Shown here: positions 6,443 to 13,927 of the stretch, piece by piece
Layout: each line of letters starts with the position of its first letter
Position numbering within the stretch: position 1 is the first letter of the stretch
From: JBBRFH01 sp038224615
Lineage (GTDB): Bacteria; Planctomycetota; Phycisphaerae; Tepidisphaerales; Tepidisphaeraceae
Length of the DNA stretch: 17,976 nucleotides
Assembly: GCA_038224615.1 (NCBI GenBank)
Contig: JBBRFH010000036.1
Coordinates: forward strand, 1-17,976
Direction: 5' to 3'
Program-made: the position numbers and the translations under genes
Notes under the pieces: model-generated
What the model was told of the DNA's origin: nothing
What the model saw: only the letters and a program-made list of their open reading frames with translations
Database searches by the model: none

Positions 6443-6745
6443 ATGCTAGTCCTGTCACGTCAACGTGATGAAACGATCATGATCGGTGACGACATCGAAG
6501 TCACCGTGGTCGACATCCGAGGCGACAAGGTTCGCCTCGGGATCAGCGCACCAAAGGAAATTTCTGTCCATCGCAAAGAAGTCTACGAGGCGATCAAGCG
6601 GGAGAACCGCGACGCGGCTCAACCCAAGATCAAGCCCGAAGACATCGCCCAGCTCGGAAAGGTCGGTCCCAAGCCAGGTGGCTCGGTGATCAATCCGGGC
6701 AATGGTGGCACCGGCATGAATCCGGACCGCCCGAAACAGTTGTAA
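6443..6745 (+). CDS. csrA: Translational regulator CsrA with C-terminal extension
   Basis: An RNA-binding dimeric regulator of translation. The first 60 residues are canonical: MLVLSRQRDETIMIGDDIEV, then GDKVRLGISAPKEISVHRKEVYEAI. The two key RNA-contact positions are present (L4 and R44 in VHRKEVY). The protein is 100 aa, against about 60-75 for typical CsrA. The extra 40 residues are Pro/Gly/Asn-rich (KPGGSVINPGNGGTGMN) and probably disordered. The ATG at 6443 has AAGGAG (6430-6435) at 7-nt spacing. It is flanked by its antagonist gene fliW and its likely main target fliC. The extension could affect FliW binding, which in Bacillus involves the CsrA C-terminal part; that link is inference. 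Confidence 0.95.
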   Translation: MLVLSRQRDETIMIGDDIEVTVVDIRGDKVRLGISAPKEISVHRKEVYEAIKRENRDAAQPKIKPEDIAQLGKVGPKPGGSVINPGNGGTGMNPDRPKQL

Positions 6746-6797
6746 CGCGTCGATCTCTGTAGGAACTTGTTCTCGAAGACCAACGAATTCGCCTGAA

Positions 6798-6849
6798 GCC
6801 GATCGGGATCGGCCCATGGGCTTGAGACGCAGACGTGATGTCGCGTCTC
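6798..6849. repeat. Two inverted repeats upstream of fliC
   Basis: GCCGATC-GG-GATCGGC (6798-6813) is a perfect 7-bp inverted repeat with a 2-bp centre. GAGACGC (6824-6830) with GCGTCTC (6843-6849) forms a 7-bp stem around a 12-nt loop. Neither is followed by a T tract, so neither looks like a terminator. They may be an operator and/or mRNA-stabilising structure in the flagellin leader. Confidence 0.5.
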
Positions 6850-6850
6850 G

Positions 6851-6895
6851 GCGGGCAACGGACGCCCGCTCAACATCCGAATCAATCATGGAGGA
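6851..6895 (+). promoter_or_regulatory. Two CsrA-type sites in the flagellin leader
   Basis: Site 1 is a 6-bp hairpin GCGGGC (6851-6856) / GCCCGC (6864-6869) with the loop AACGGAC, holding the ANGGA consensus exposed. Site 2 is ATGGAGGA (6888-6895), which is ANGGA fused with the fliC ribosome binding site GGAGGA. The GGA triplets are 30 nt apart, within the range a CsrA dimer can bridge. The arrangement is the same as the two-site hag leader of Bacillus subtilis. Confidence 0.65.
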
Positions 6896-6904
6896 TTGAC
6901 CAAC

Positions 6905-8338
6905 ATGTCCCGCATCAATACAAACGTCTCCGCACTTACCGCACAACGCGGGCTTCATCGCTCGCAACAGGCTCTCAGCGGCACGCTCGAACGCCTGTCC
7001 ACCGGCCTGAAGATCAACCGCGGCGCCGACGACCCTGCCGGCCTCATCGCCTCGGAAAATCTCCGCAGCGAGATCAGCGGCATCAAGCAGGCCGTCGACA
7101 ACAGCCAGCGCGCCAGCAACGTCATCGCCACTGCCGAAGCGTCGCTCAGCGAAGTCGCTTCGCTGTTGCTGAACGTCAAGGACATGGTTGTCGAGGCCGC
7201 TAACTCCGGGGCGCTGTCGCGCCAGGAAATCGAGGCGAACCAACTGCAGGTCGATTCGGCCATCGAGTCGATTACCCGCATCAGCAACACGACGACCTTC
7301 GCAGGGCTTCGCCTGATCGACGGCAGCCTCGACTACATCACCTCGGGTGCGTCGACCAGTGCGTTCAACTCGCTGCAGGTCAACCAGGCCAACTTCGGCA
7401 CCTCCGACTTCATCCCCGTCAACGTGGACGTGATCACCTCGGCCCAGCAGGCCCAGGTGCAGTTCCGCGCATCGGCGATCGGCTCTACACCGATCACGCT
7501 GGAGATCAACGGCAACGAAGGCGTCGACACGCTTACCTTCGCTGGTAACACCAATGCCGGCGCGATCATGTCCGCGGTCAATCGCATCAGCGATGTGACC
7601 GGCGTGCAGGCGGTCGCGATCAATTCCGCGAACATCGCCAGCGGCGTGTCGTTCGTCAGCACCGGCTGGGGCTCGCGGCAGTTCGTGTCGGTCAAGGCAC
7701 AGTCGGGCACGTTCGGGACCACCGACGTCACCGGCAACATCACGCAGCGTGACGTCGGCCGCGACGCCACGGCCAGCATCAACGGCGCACTCACTGTCGC
7801 CGACGGCCTGAACGTCAAGCTCAACACCTCGACGCTCGACATGGAGTTGTCGCTCAACAAGGCGTTCGGGCAGGGCACGCAGAGTTTCGCGATCACCGGC
7901 GGCGGAGCGTTGTTCCAGCTCGGTTCCAAGGTGACCGCCAACCAGCAGGTCAACATCTCGATCGCCTCGGTTGCCGCCAGCAAGCTCGGCGACCAGGACA
8001 TCGGCTTCCTGAACGACGTTATCTCCGGAGGTGCTGCTTCGCTGGTCGCTGGAAAGGCTGCCAACGCCAGCAAGATCCTCGAGAAGGCGATCAACCAGGT
8101 CGCCGTCATGCGAGGCCGCCTCGGCGCGTTCGAGCGGAACACGCTGAACACCAACATGAACTCGATGCAGATCGCGCTGGAGAACGTCACCGCCAGCGAG
8201 AGCAGCATCCGCGACGCCGACTTCGCGGAAGAGACCGCGCAGCTCACGCGTAACCAGATCCTCACCCAGGCCGGCACATCCGTGCTGGCGACGGCCAACT
8301 CCACGCCGCAGCAAGTTCTTTCGCTGCTGCAGCGGTAA
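6905..8338 (+). CDS. fliC: Flagellin (FliC)
   Basis: A 477-aa filament subunit. The N-terminal D0/D1 region is classical (SRINTNVSALTAQRGLHRSQ, then RLSTGLKINRGADDPAGLIASE, residues about 2-55). So are the C-terminal D1/D0 helices (RLGAFERNTLNTN, ASESSIRDADFAEE, and the end ANSTPQQVLSLLQR). The middle (about 145-385) is the variable surface domain and contains a flagellin_IN-like stretch around STPITLEINGNEGVDTLTF. The ATG at 6905 with GGAGGA at 6890-6895 (9-nt spacing) is preferred; an in-frame TTG at 6896 overlaps the purine tract. No obvious sigma-28 promoter was seen in the 159-nt gap after csrA, so it may be cotranscribed with fliW-csrA. It is followed by a strong terminator. Confidence 0.95.
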   Translation: MSRINTNVSALTAQRGLHRSQQALSGTLERLSTGLKINRGADDPAGLIASENLRSEISGIKQAVDNSQRASNVIATAEASLSEVASLLLNVKDMVVEAANSGALSRQEIEANQLQVDSAIESITRISNTTTFAGLRLIDGSLDYITSGASTSAFNSLQVNQANFGTSDFIPVNVDVITSAQQAQVQFRASAIGSTPITLEINGNEGVDTLTFAGNTNAGAIMSAVNRISDVTGVQAVAINSANIASGVSFVSTGWGSRQFVSVKAQSGTFGTTDVTGNITQRDVGRDATASINGALTVADGLNVKLNTSTLDMELSLNKAFGQGTQSFAITGGGALFQLGSKVTANQQVNISIASVAASKLGDQDIGFLNDVISGGAASLVAGKAANASKILEKAINQVAVMRGRLGAFERNTLNTNMNSMQIALENVTASESSIRDADFAEETAQLTRNQILTQAGTSVLATANSTPQQVLSLLQR

Positions 8339-8370
8339 TGACCGCCTGAACGATCTCTCGTCGCACACCA

Positions 8371-8407
8371 GGAGCCCGGACGCAACCCGTCCGGGCTCCC
8401 GGTTTTT
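8371..8407 (+). terminator. Rho-independent terminator after fliC
   Basis: A perfect 12-bp GC-rich stem (GGAGCCCGGACG at 8371-8382 with CGTCCGGGCTCC at 8388-8399) closes a 5-nt loop and is followed by TTTTT at 8403-8407. There is no matching A tract on the left side, so it works only for the + strand. It ends the flagellar unit 20 nt before the stop of the convergent ankyrin gene. Confidence 0.9.
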
Positions 8408-8427
8408 CCTTCGCAGTGCGCGATGCG

Positions 8428-9111
8428 TCAGGGCAACTGCTTGGACGCGGCGCCTTCCTGCAGGGCGCGGATGGCATTGCCCTGGCTCTCGTCGACGGCG
8501 TGCATCATGGCGGTCTGGCCTTTCTTGTCGATCGCCGCCGGATTCGCGCCGGCACGGAGCAGCGAGCGCACCGCATCGGCGCGGTCGTCGTCGGCGGCGT
8601 AGATCAGTGCGGTCCAGCCATTGTTGTCTTTGGCGTCGACTTCCGCCTGCTTCGCCAGCAAGGCGTTCACGACTTCCGTGTCCCCTTCCTCGGCGGCGTG
8701 CATCAGCGGCGTCTTGCCGTCCTCGTCCCGGGCGTTCACGTTCGCGCCGGCCTCGATCAGCGCCTTGGCGGCGGCGACCTTGCTCTTGTCGCACGCAAAG
8801 TGCAGCGGGGTCTGCAGGTCTTCGTCCACCGCTTCGAGATTCGCGCCGTGCCTGGCGAAATAGCGCACCGCGATCGCGTTGTCCAGCGACGCCGCCTTGT
8901 GCAGCGGCGTCTCGTTGCCGCTGTCCTTGACGTTCAGGTCGGCGCCGAGCCGTGCGGTGTTGTCGAGCGACGCCTCGCTCGTTTCGTAGGCGGCGCCGAA
9001 CCACGGGTTGGCGGCGGCCATTTTGCTCGCGTCGCTCGTGCAGCCAACGGCCGCGAGCACGCCCAGCGACAGCATCGAAATCGAGCCGAGTCTGATCAGT
9101 GTCCGATTCAT
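8428..9111 (-). CDS. Ankyrin-repeat lipoprotein
   Basis: A 227-aa protein starting MNRTLIRLGSISMLSLGVLA, with a lipobox ending AAVGC (Cys24), so probably exported and lipid-anchored. From about residue 66 it has five ankyrin repeats: NETPLHKAA, QTPLHFACD, KTPLMHAAEEGD, WTALIYAADDD and QTAMMHAVDES, each followed by the usual ALLxxGAxxxxxD hairpin; the last is shortened. Ankyrin repeats mediate protein-protein contacts, and the partner here is unknown. The frame extends upstream to about 9252, but the ATG at 9111 has GGGAGG 4 nt upstream and starts a convincing signal peptide. It is convergent with fliC and divergent from the PilZ-receiver gene, so it is probably a single-gene unit. Confidence 0.85.
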   Translation of the reverse strand: MNRTLIRLGSISMLSLGVLAAVGCTSDASKMAAANPWFGAAYETSEASLDNTARLGADLNVKDSGNETPLHKAASLDNAIAVRYFARHGANLEAVDEDLQTPLHFACDKSKVAAAKALIEAGANVNARDEDGKTPLMHAAEEGDTEVVNALLAKQAEVDAKDNNGWTALIYAADDDRADAVRSLLRAGANPAAIDKKGQTAMMHAVDESQGNAIRALQEGAASKQLP

Positions 9112-9394
9112 CGGGCCTCCCATTGGGGTTGGTTGTCGGACCTGCCGCGAGCCCGCTTGCCGGCGCGAATGCCCCGGCGGATTCGGAGAAAGCGTCGCAC
9201 GGCGGCCGACACGCAATACGGTACGCATCGCGACGCCAAAGGTGAAGCACAACCTGCCGCCCCGGCGACTGGCAAGACGCGATATTACCGGACGCCGGCC
9301 TTTGGCAAGTCCGCGACAGGTGCTCGTTCAAGCCCGGCCCGATCCGGTCGATATCACCCCTAGCGGGCATGTCGGCCGCCCGGCGCGTGAAACA

Positions 9395-10540
9395 ATGCCC
9401 AACAGCCCAGCTAAAGATTCCACTCGCATCACGCGGATTAACGAAGCCGAGCGCCAGGCGATGCTCGACCGCCTCGATGCCGCCGAGAGCGACAATCCGG
9501 CCAAGAACAAGCGGACCATGCCGCGCGTTCAGTTCCGCAAGAACGACATCTCGGTCCGCATCTATCACCCCGGCGGGTCGGTCTCGTCGAGCGTGGTTTC
9601 CACGCGCAACCTCTCGGCCGGCGGCGTCTCGTTTCTCTACCACGGCTTCCTCTATAAAAACACGCGGGTCGAAATCATCGTCAAGCGCCGCCTCGGCGGC
9701 GATGACATGATCTGCGGCATCGTCACGCACTGCGCCCTGGTCAACCGCGTCTATCACCTGATCGGTGTACGCTTCGATAACAAGATCTTCCCCAAGCTCT
9801 ATCTCGATCCGAGTGAGTGGGGCGTCCTCGACGACTCCTCGACCGTCGACCCGACTTCGCTCACCGGGACCGTCTTGCACCTGGACGACCAACAGATCGA
9901 CCGGTCGCTGCTGGCACACTTTCTCAAGGGCACCAAGGTCAACCTGCTGAGCGCCGCGACGATTGACGACGCCGTCGAGATGATGAAGGAGCATGCCGTC
10001 GACTGCGTCCTGTGCGATCTGAATCTCACCGGCGAAACGTCCGAACTGGCGATGATGATGCTGCGGCAGGTGGGCTTCAGCGGCCCGATCGGCGTGATCA
10101 GCGCCGAGACCTCGCCCGCCAGGCTCAAGGCCATTCGCGAAGGCGGGGCGGGCGCGGTACTGACCAAGCCGTACGACGCGCAGCGATTGATCTCGCTGCT
10201 CTCGACCTGGCTCACCGCCGGCGCGAGCGGCGAAGACGCGATCTATAGCACGCTCGCCAACCAGGAATCGATGCGGCCACTCATCACCCAGTACGTCGAC
10301 CGGATCCGCGTGATGTCCGGCGAACTGCGTAAGAACATGATCGCCGACAAGCACGACGCGGTGCGTGCGATCTGCCAGTCGATCAAGGGCACCGGCACCG
10401 GCTTCGGCTTCCCCTACCTGAGCGAAGTTGCCGGCGACGCAGTGAAGGCGCTCGACGACGCCAGCAACACCAGCGAGATCCTCATGCAGCTCCAGCGCCT
10501 CGAAGGTGCCTGCCGACGCGTCAGCTCCAAAACCGCCTGA
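9395..10540 (+). CDS. PilZ-receiver protein with degenerate HPt-like C-terminus
   Basis: A 381-aa cytosolic signalling protein. A charged helix (about 10-35) is followed by a PilZ domain (about 41-140) with both c-di-GMP-binding motifs: RxxxR (R44-VQF-R48) and NxSxxG (N72-LSA-G76). A receiver domain follows (about 157-275) with the acidic pair D164/D165, phospho-acceptor D208 (CDLN), S236 and K258 (LTKPY), all consistent with function. The C-terminal helices (about 290-378) resemble an HPt domain, but the H-x-(L/I)-K-G motif reads Q328-S-I-K-G, so the phospho-histidine is absent. The ATG at 9395 has only a weak ribosome binding site. The reading frame continues upstream to 9008, but that part is antisense to the ankyrin gene. 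Its position beside flagellar genes suggests control of motility or EPS (inference). Confidence 0.85.
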   Translation: MPNSPAKDSTRITRINEAERQAMLDRLDAAESDNPAKNKRTMPRVQFRKNDISVRIYHPGGSVSSSVVSTRNLSAGGVSFLYHGFLYKNTRVEIIVKRRLGGDDMICGIVTHCALVNRVYHLIGVRFDNKIFPKLYLDPSEWGVLDDSSTVDPTSLTGTVLHLDDQQIDRSLLAHFLKGTKVNLLSAATIDDAVEMMKEHAVDCVLCDLNLTGETSELAMMMLRQVGFSGPIGVISAETSPARLKAIREGGAGAVLTKPYDAQRLISLLSTWLTAGASGEDAIYSTLANQESMRPLITQYVDRIRVMSGELRKNMIADKHDAVRAICQSIKGTGTGFGFPYLSEVAGDAVKALDDASNTSEILMQLQRLEGACRRVSSKTA

Positions 10541-10595
10541 ACCTCGCCCGCCTGATCCTCGCCCGCCTGAACCTCGTTCGCCTGATCCGCCCAGC
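10536..10595. repeat. 15-bp tandem repeat over the end of the PilZ-receiver gene
   Basis: Units CCTGAACCTCGCCCG, CCTGATCCTCGCCCG and CCTGAACCTCGTTCG, plus a partial CCTGATCCGCCCAGC, lie head to tail. The first copy contains the stop codon of the gene. Because the unit is 15 bp, every copy places another TGA in the same frame (four in a row, 10538-10585). Confidence 0.85.
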
Positions 10596-10748
10596 CCGCC
10601 GTCGCTCGGGCCTGATGCTGCAGCTCGGCCGTTGTAACATTTTGATACATCGCCAACCCCGGCCGAGCCCAGAACCCTTTGTTTTGAGCGGCCAACGCGG
10701 TTTTTACTCGCGCACGCGATGTAGCACCCCCTCCTGCAGAATGTAGCA

Positions 10749-10762
10749 GGTGATGCATCACC
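10749..10762. promoter_or_regulatory. Perfect 14-bp palindrome
   Basis: GGTGATGCATCACC is its own reverse complement. It is long and symmetric enough to be a homodimeric regulator's operator. It lies after a directly repeated ATGTAGCA. No gene start is evident beside it, so its role is unclear. Confidence 0.4.
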
Positions 10763-10973
10763 CTGTTGTCGGCTGTGAATCGTCATCGACGGTTTCCGCG
10801 TGCGCGCGCGACCTCCATAGGTACAGGTCGATTGCGCGAATCCGGGATGAATCGCGCAACGGTCTCGGGAAATACCCGGAAAACTGCGCGAACGTTTTCT
10901 TTTTGGGGTCCGCCGCGCGTTGCGCGCTTGGATGGATGGTGGTTCAGGCGACGCCGAGGCACGTACAAAACGA

Positions 10974-11003
10974 CGCGAGGCGAGGATTGCTCCTCGCCTC
11001 GCG
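10974..11003 (-). terminator. Terminator downstream of the BY-kinase gene
   Basis: A perfect 13-bp stem (10974-10986 with 10991-11003) closes a 4-nt loop. Read on the minus strand it is followed after 3 nt by TTTT (10970-10967). It lies 43 nt beyond the stop codon of the minus-strand gene. On the + strand the downstream sequence is only loosely T-rich. Confidence 0.75.
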
Positions 11004-11045
11004 CTTGCTTCTCTAAGGTCGCGTCCTTCGGACGCCGGCTGATGA

Positions 11046-13319
11046 TCAGTCGGTGTTCTGGTACGCGTAGTAGGTCTTGATGGTGCGGGCGTAGTAGCCG
11101 CCGCCCCAGGTGCGGACGCCGTTGAGGACCACGCCGAGGTTTTCGGCCTTGATCTGCTTCAGCGTATCGCGGACGCGGCTGAGCATGCCGCGGGTGTTCT
11201 TCTTGGCACGGACGACAGTGATGACGCCATCCACGCGTGGCGCGAGCGCCACCGCCTCGGAGACCACCAGCAGCGGGCCGGTGTCGAAGATGACGTGATC
11301 GTACTCTTCCAGTGCGCGGTCGATGAAGTCGCTGAAAAGCTGGCTCTCGATGAGTTCCGTCGGGTTGGCGGGCTTGGCACCGGTGGGCAGCAATTCAAGG
11401 TTGGGAATCTGCGTTTTCTGGACGACGCTCTCAAGGGTTGCGACCGAGTCGAGCACGTTGGCAAAGCCGACTTCGTTGGGCGTGCCGAAGAGCTTGTGCA
11501 ATTCAGGCCGGCGGAAGTTGGCATCGACGAGGAGGATGCGACGGCCGTTGAGCGCCAGGCCGGCGGCGAGGTTGCAGGCGACGGTCGTCTTGCCATCCTG
11601 CGGGCCGGGGCTGGTAATGACAATGGTGCGCGTGGTGTCGAGCGACGCCGCGTGTTGCAGGCGTGTACGCACCTGCCGGAACTGCTCGGCAAGCATCGAA
11701 TGCGGCGACTGGCTAATGACCAGATGCAGCGGCACGCCAGCCAGTTGTGGGTCATCGATCTCGCTGGAGATCATGCCCAGCAGATTCATCGGGCCGACGC
11801 GGCTGATGTCGCGCGGCGAGCGAACGGTCGTGTCCATCAGCTCACGCAAGAACGCGATGCCGATGCTAAACGCCAGACCGAGCACAATCGACGCCGGGAT
11901 GAACAACTTCAGGTTGGGGAACGAAAGCTCGTCCGGGCGGGTCGGCGTGCCTGAGGGGGCCCACGACACGCTGGCAACCTGCTGACGCAGCGCGTTGCCG
12001 AGGACGGCGATGCGCTCGTTCATTTCGCGCTCGAGTTCCTTGTAGCCGGTGTACTCGTCCTGGAGGCTGGCGAACTCGGAATACTTGGCACTGATCTCAC
12101 CGAGCTCGTTGCGGAGCGAATCGACGCGGGCGTCGATGGCTTCAACCTGGGCCCGCTTCTCGGACATCATGCTCCTGTTGGACTCGAGCAACTGCGTGCG
12201 GGCGGTGGCGCGGGCGTCGCCGGTGGCTTTTTCCAACTTGGCGCGGGCGACGTCACGACGGACGCGAAGGTCCTTCACGGCGCGGGCGTTGGAGCCTGAC
12301 GTCTGCTCCAGCGTCGCGATCTGCATTTCATACTCGTCGACCGAACGCTGCAGATACTGCACGTTGGCGTCGGCGCGGATGAACAGGTCGACCTGGAACG
12401 GATCTTTACCTTCGCCGAGCTGTTGCTGAACCGCGTCGAACTGGGCGGCGGCTTGAGCGGCTTCGAGGCGGGCACGCGACTGTTCGCCGATCAGTGCGCT
12501 GACTTCCATTTCCTTCATCGACAGCCGGCTCTGCGCCGTCATCGAGCCGGCGGTGCTGAGGTCGGCCTGCAGGCCGTTCATCCGGTCCTTGGTCTGCGAC
12601 ATCAAACGGACGTACCGCTCGCGCCACTGCTTGGCGGTTTCCAGTTCGGTGTTGGTCTTGTCAAACGTCACCTGCTGCTGATTGCGGATGTGAGCGTCGA
12701 CGATGGTTTGCAGGATGTCGCGCGCGTCCTCGGCAGATGCCGCCTGCATGCTGACGACCAGGTTCTTGGTGTCCGGCTTGGCGTTGGCGGAGAAGTTGCT
12801 CGCCAGGTCTTCCTTGGCGAGGCGGACCGCAGAGACGCCTTGTTTCTTCGCCTCGGCCTCAAATTCCTGGAACCAGGAGGTGCGGCGGATGTTGGTGTTC
12901 TTTTCGAGAACCTCGTCGAACAAACCCTGGTTCGTCAGGTTCATCGTCTGCGTGCGTTGCTCGATGTTCAGATTGAAGTCGTTGATCGTCCCGCCGTTGA
13001 CGTCTTCAGCATTGCCGGTGGCAGGATTGACGCGGACAGACCGGTTCACCTGGACCACACCGACGGACATGTACTTGGGGTCATACTTCTGAAGTAGCCA
13101 CCAAAGCAGGATTCCGCCGGCTAGGAAAACAGCGACCGAGATGACAATGAGCCAGATGTTGCCACGGATGATTCGCCAGATGTCCGCAGGCGTCAGGAGA
13201 ACCTGCGAGGCGGGCAAGGCAATCGGCGCCATCGGCGTGCCGGGCATCGCCAGCACTTGTCCCCCAGGCCCGCCCGAGCGCGGCAGTCGGATGCTCGAGG
13301 TAGTGGGCAGCGTTGTCAT
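11046..13319 (-). CDS. Wzz-BY-kinase fusion (polysaccharide co-polymerase/tyrosine kinase)
   Basis: A 757-aa inner-membrane protein of the Wzc/ExoP type that controls polymerisation and export of extracellular polysaccharide. The N-terminal Wzz part has TM1 (about 54-76), a long periplasmic region with coiled coil (about 220-450) and TM2 (about 471-491). The cytosolic BY-kinase domain follows, with Walker A GPQDGKTT (572-579), Walker A' ILLVDANFRRP (595-605), Walker B VIFDTGP (676-682, D679) and a C-terminal tyrosine cluster (Y742, Y743, Y750, Y751, Y753) for autophosphorylation. In Walker A' the usual second Asp is Asn601. The ATG at 13319 has AGGAG 7 nt upstream. Kinase and Wzz are fused in one chain, as in Gram-negative Wzc. 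The upstream neighbour is a large TPR gene in the same direction, 608 bp away. Confidence 0.92.
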   Translation of the reverse strand: MTTLPTTSSIRLPRSGGPGGQVLAMPGTPMAPIALPASQVLLTPADIWRIIRGNIWLIVISVAVFLAGGILLWWLLQKYDPKYMSVGVVQVNRSVRVNPATGNAEDVNGGTINDFNLNIEQRTQTMNLTNQGLFDEVLEKNTNIRRTSWFQEFEAEAKKQGVSAVRLAKEDLASNFSANAKPDTKNLVVSMQAASAEDARDILQTIVDAHIRNQQQVTFDKTNTELETAKQWRERYVRLMSQTKDRMNGLQADLSTAGSMTAQSRLSMKEMEVSALIGEQSRARLEAAQAAAQFDAVQQQLGEGKDPFQVDLFIRADANVQYLQRSVDEYEMQIATLEQTSGSNARAVKDLRVRRDVARAKLEKATGDARATARTQLLESNRSMMSEKRAQVEAIDARVDSLRNELGEISAKYSEFASLQDEYTGYKELEREMNERIAVLGNALRQQVASVSWAPSGTPTRPDELSFPNLKLFIPASIVLGLAFSIGIAFLRELMDTTVRSPRDISRVGPMNLLGMISSEIDDPQLAGVPLHLVISQSPHSMLAEQFRQVRTRLQHAASLDTTRTIVITSPGPQDGKTTVACNLAAGLALNGRRILLVDANFRRPELHKLFGTPNEVGFANVLDSVATLESVVQKTQIPNLELLPTGAKPANPTELIESQLFSDFIDRALEEYDHVIFDTGPLLVVSEAVALAPRVDGVITVVRAKKNTRGMLSRVRDTLKQIKAENLGVVLNGVRTWGGGYYARTIKTYYAYQNTD

Positions 13320-13927
13320 CGACTTACTCCTAAACAGTAACGAAAGTACGGCTCGTTCATGGGCGGTGACCCTTCAAAAGGGCAAGCCGCATCTACGCGT
13401 GACACCGTGCCGAACAGAGTCCGACACGCACGCGTTGTGCAGGGGCGTGATTTGACGCGACCCTCCAGCTTGTAAATCTACACCACATCCGACCCCGAAC
13501 GAAGCAAATTCTTCGGGATTTAGTCGTCCAAAACAGCACAGCCTATGCCCGGAAATCGTGTCTCAACGGTAAATTAGGTAAAGTTTTACGAACGGACAGC
13601 GCCACGCCAACGCCCCCCTATTACGCCGCTCGCGGGGAAAATCTGACGGCGAACATCCCGGTCGTGCAGCGCGTTGGCACTTCGCCGAACCCACCCGCTA
13701 CCACAGGTGAGCACCTGCACCCGGCTCCGCAGGACCGCTGCTTGCGAATGGCAAATTGGCGTCCTTGGCCCATTACATCATCCGTAATCTCTTTCTGATC
13801 CGTCACTTACGGAAAGTCGTACGGTTTCCGGTCGCGCATCAACTGCACCCCACGGGACGGAATTACGCGCCGCATAACGAGCGCATCCCGGGTGGCGCGC
13901 ACGCCGCAGCGCAGGCACTTCGGTCCT
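13320..13927. other. 608-bp non-coding region upstream of the BY-kinase gene
   Basis: I find no credible coding sequence here on either strand. It probably contains the BY-kinase promoter, but I could not assign -35/-10 or sigma-54 elements. Visible structure: CCCGAA (13494-13499) / TTCGGG (13512-13517), an AT-rich patch with a repeated GGTAAA (13568-13573 and 13577-13582) running into GTAAA-GT-TTTAC, and CAGGTG-AG-CACCTG (13704-13717). It also separates the two minus-strand genes into probably distinct transcription units. Confidence 0.5.

Larger units (their letters stand above)
10541..11045. other. Intergenic region between the PilZ-receiver gene and the BY-kinase gene
   Basis: I see no convincing gene here; short open frames lack ribosome binding sites and recognisable sequence. 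It holds, in order: the rest of the 15-bp tandem repeat; a hairpin GCTCGGCC (10623-10630) / GGCCGAGC (10661-10668) that might be a weak terminator for the upstream gene; a repeated ATGTAGCA (10719-10726 and 10741-10748); a 14-bp palindrome (10749-10762); and the terminator of the minus-strand gene. A 6-bp hairpin GCGTCC-TTC-GGACGC (11021-11035) lies just after the BY-kinase stop. Confidence 0.6.

Noticed and set aside
6746..6904. Sigma-28 promoter for fliC
   Set aside because: GCCGATCG at 6798 resembles a -10, but no TAAA-like -35 lies 15 bp upstream, and the sequence is better described as part of an inverted repeat.
9008..9394. Upstream extension of the PilZ-receiver frame
   Set aside because: It is antisense to the start of the ankyrin lipoprotein gene and contains no domain; the protein has a natural start at 9395.
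6455..10786. 1443-codon open frame on the minus strand
   Set aside because: It is antisense to csrA, fliC and the PilZ-receiver gene and in a different frame from the ankyrin gene. Its Asp/Val/Arg-rich content is typical of the antisense of GC-rich genes.
10750..11080. Small + strand open frames in the gap before the BY-kinase
   Set aside because: No ribosome binding sites, several overlapping frames, and they run through the terminator hairpin.
13667..13690. TGGCAC at 13673 as a sigma-54 promoter
   Set aside because: The -12 TTGC is absent at the required spacing and no + strand gene follows.
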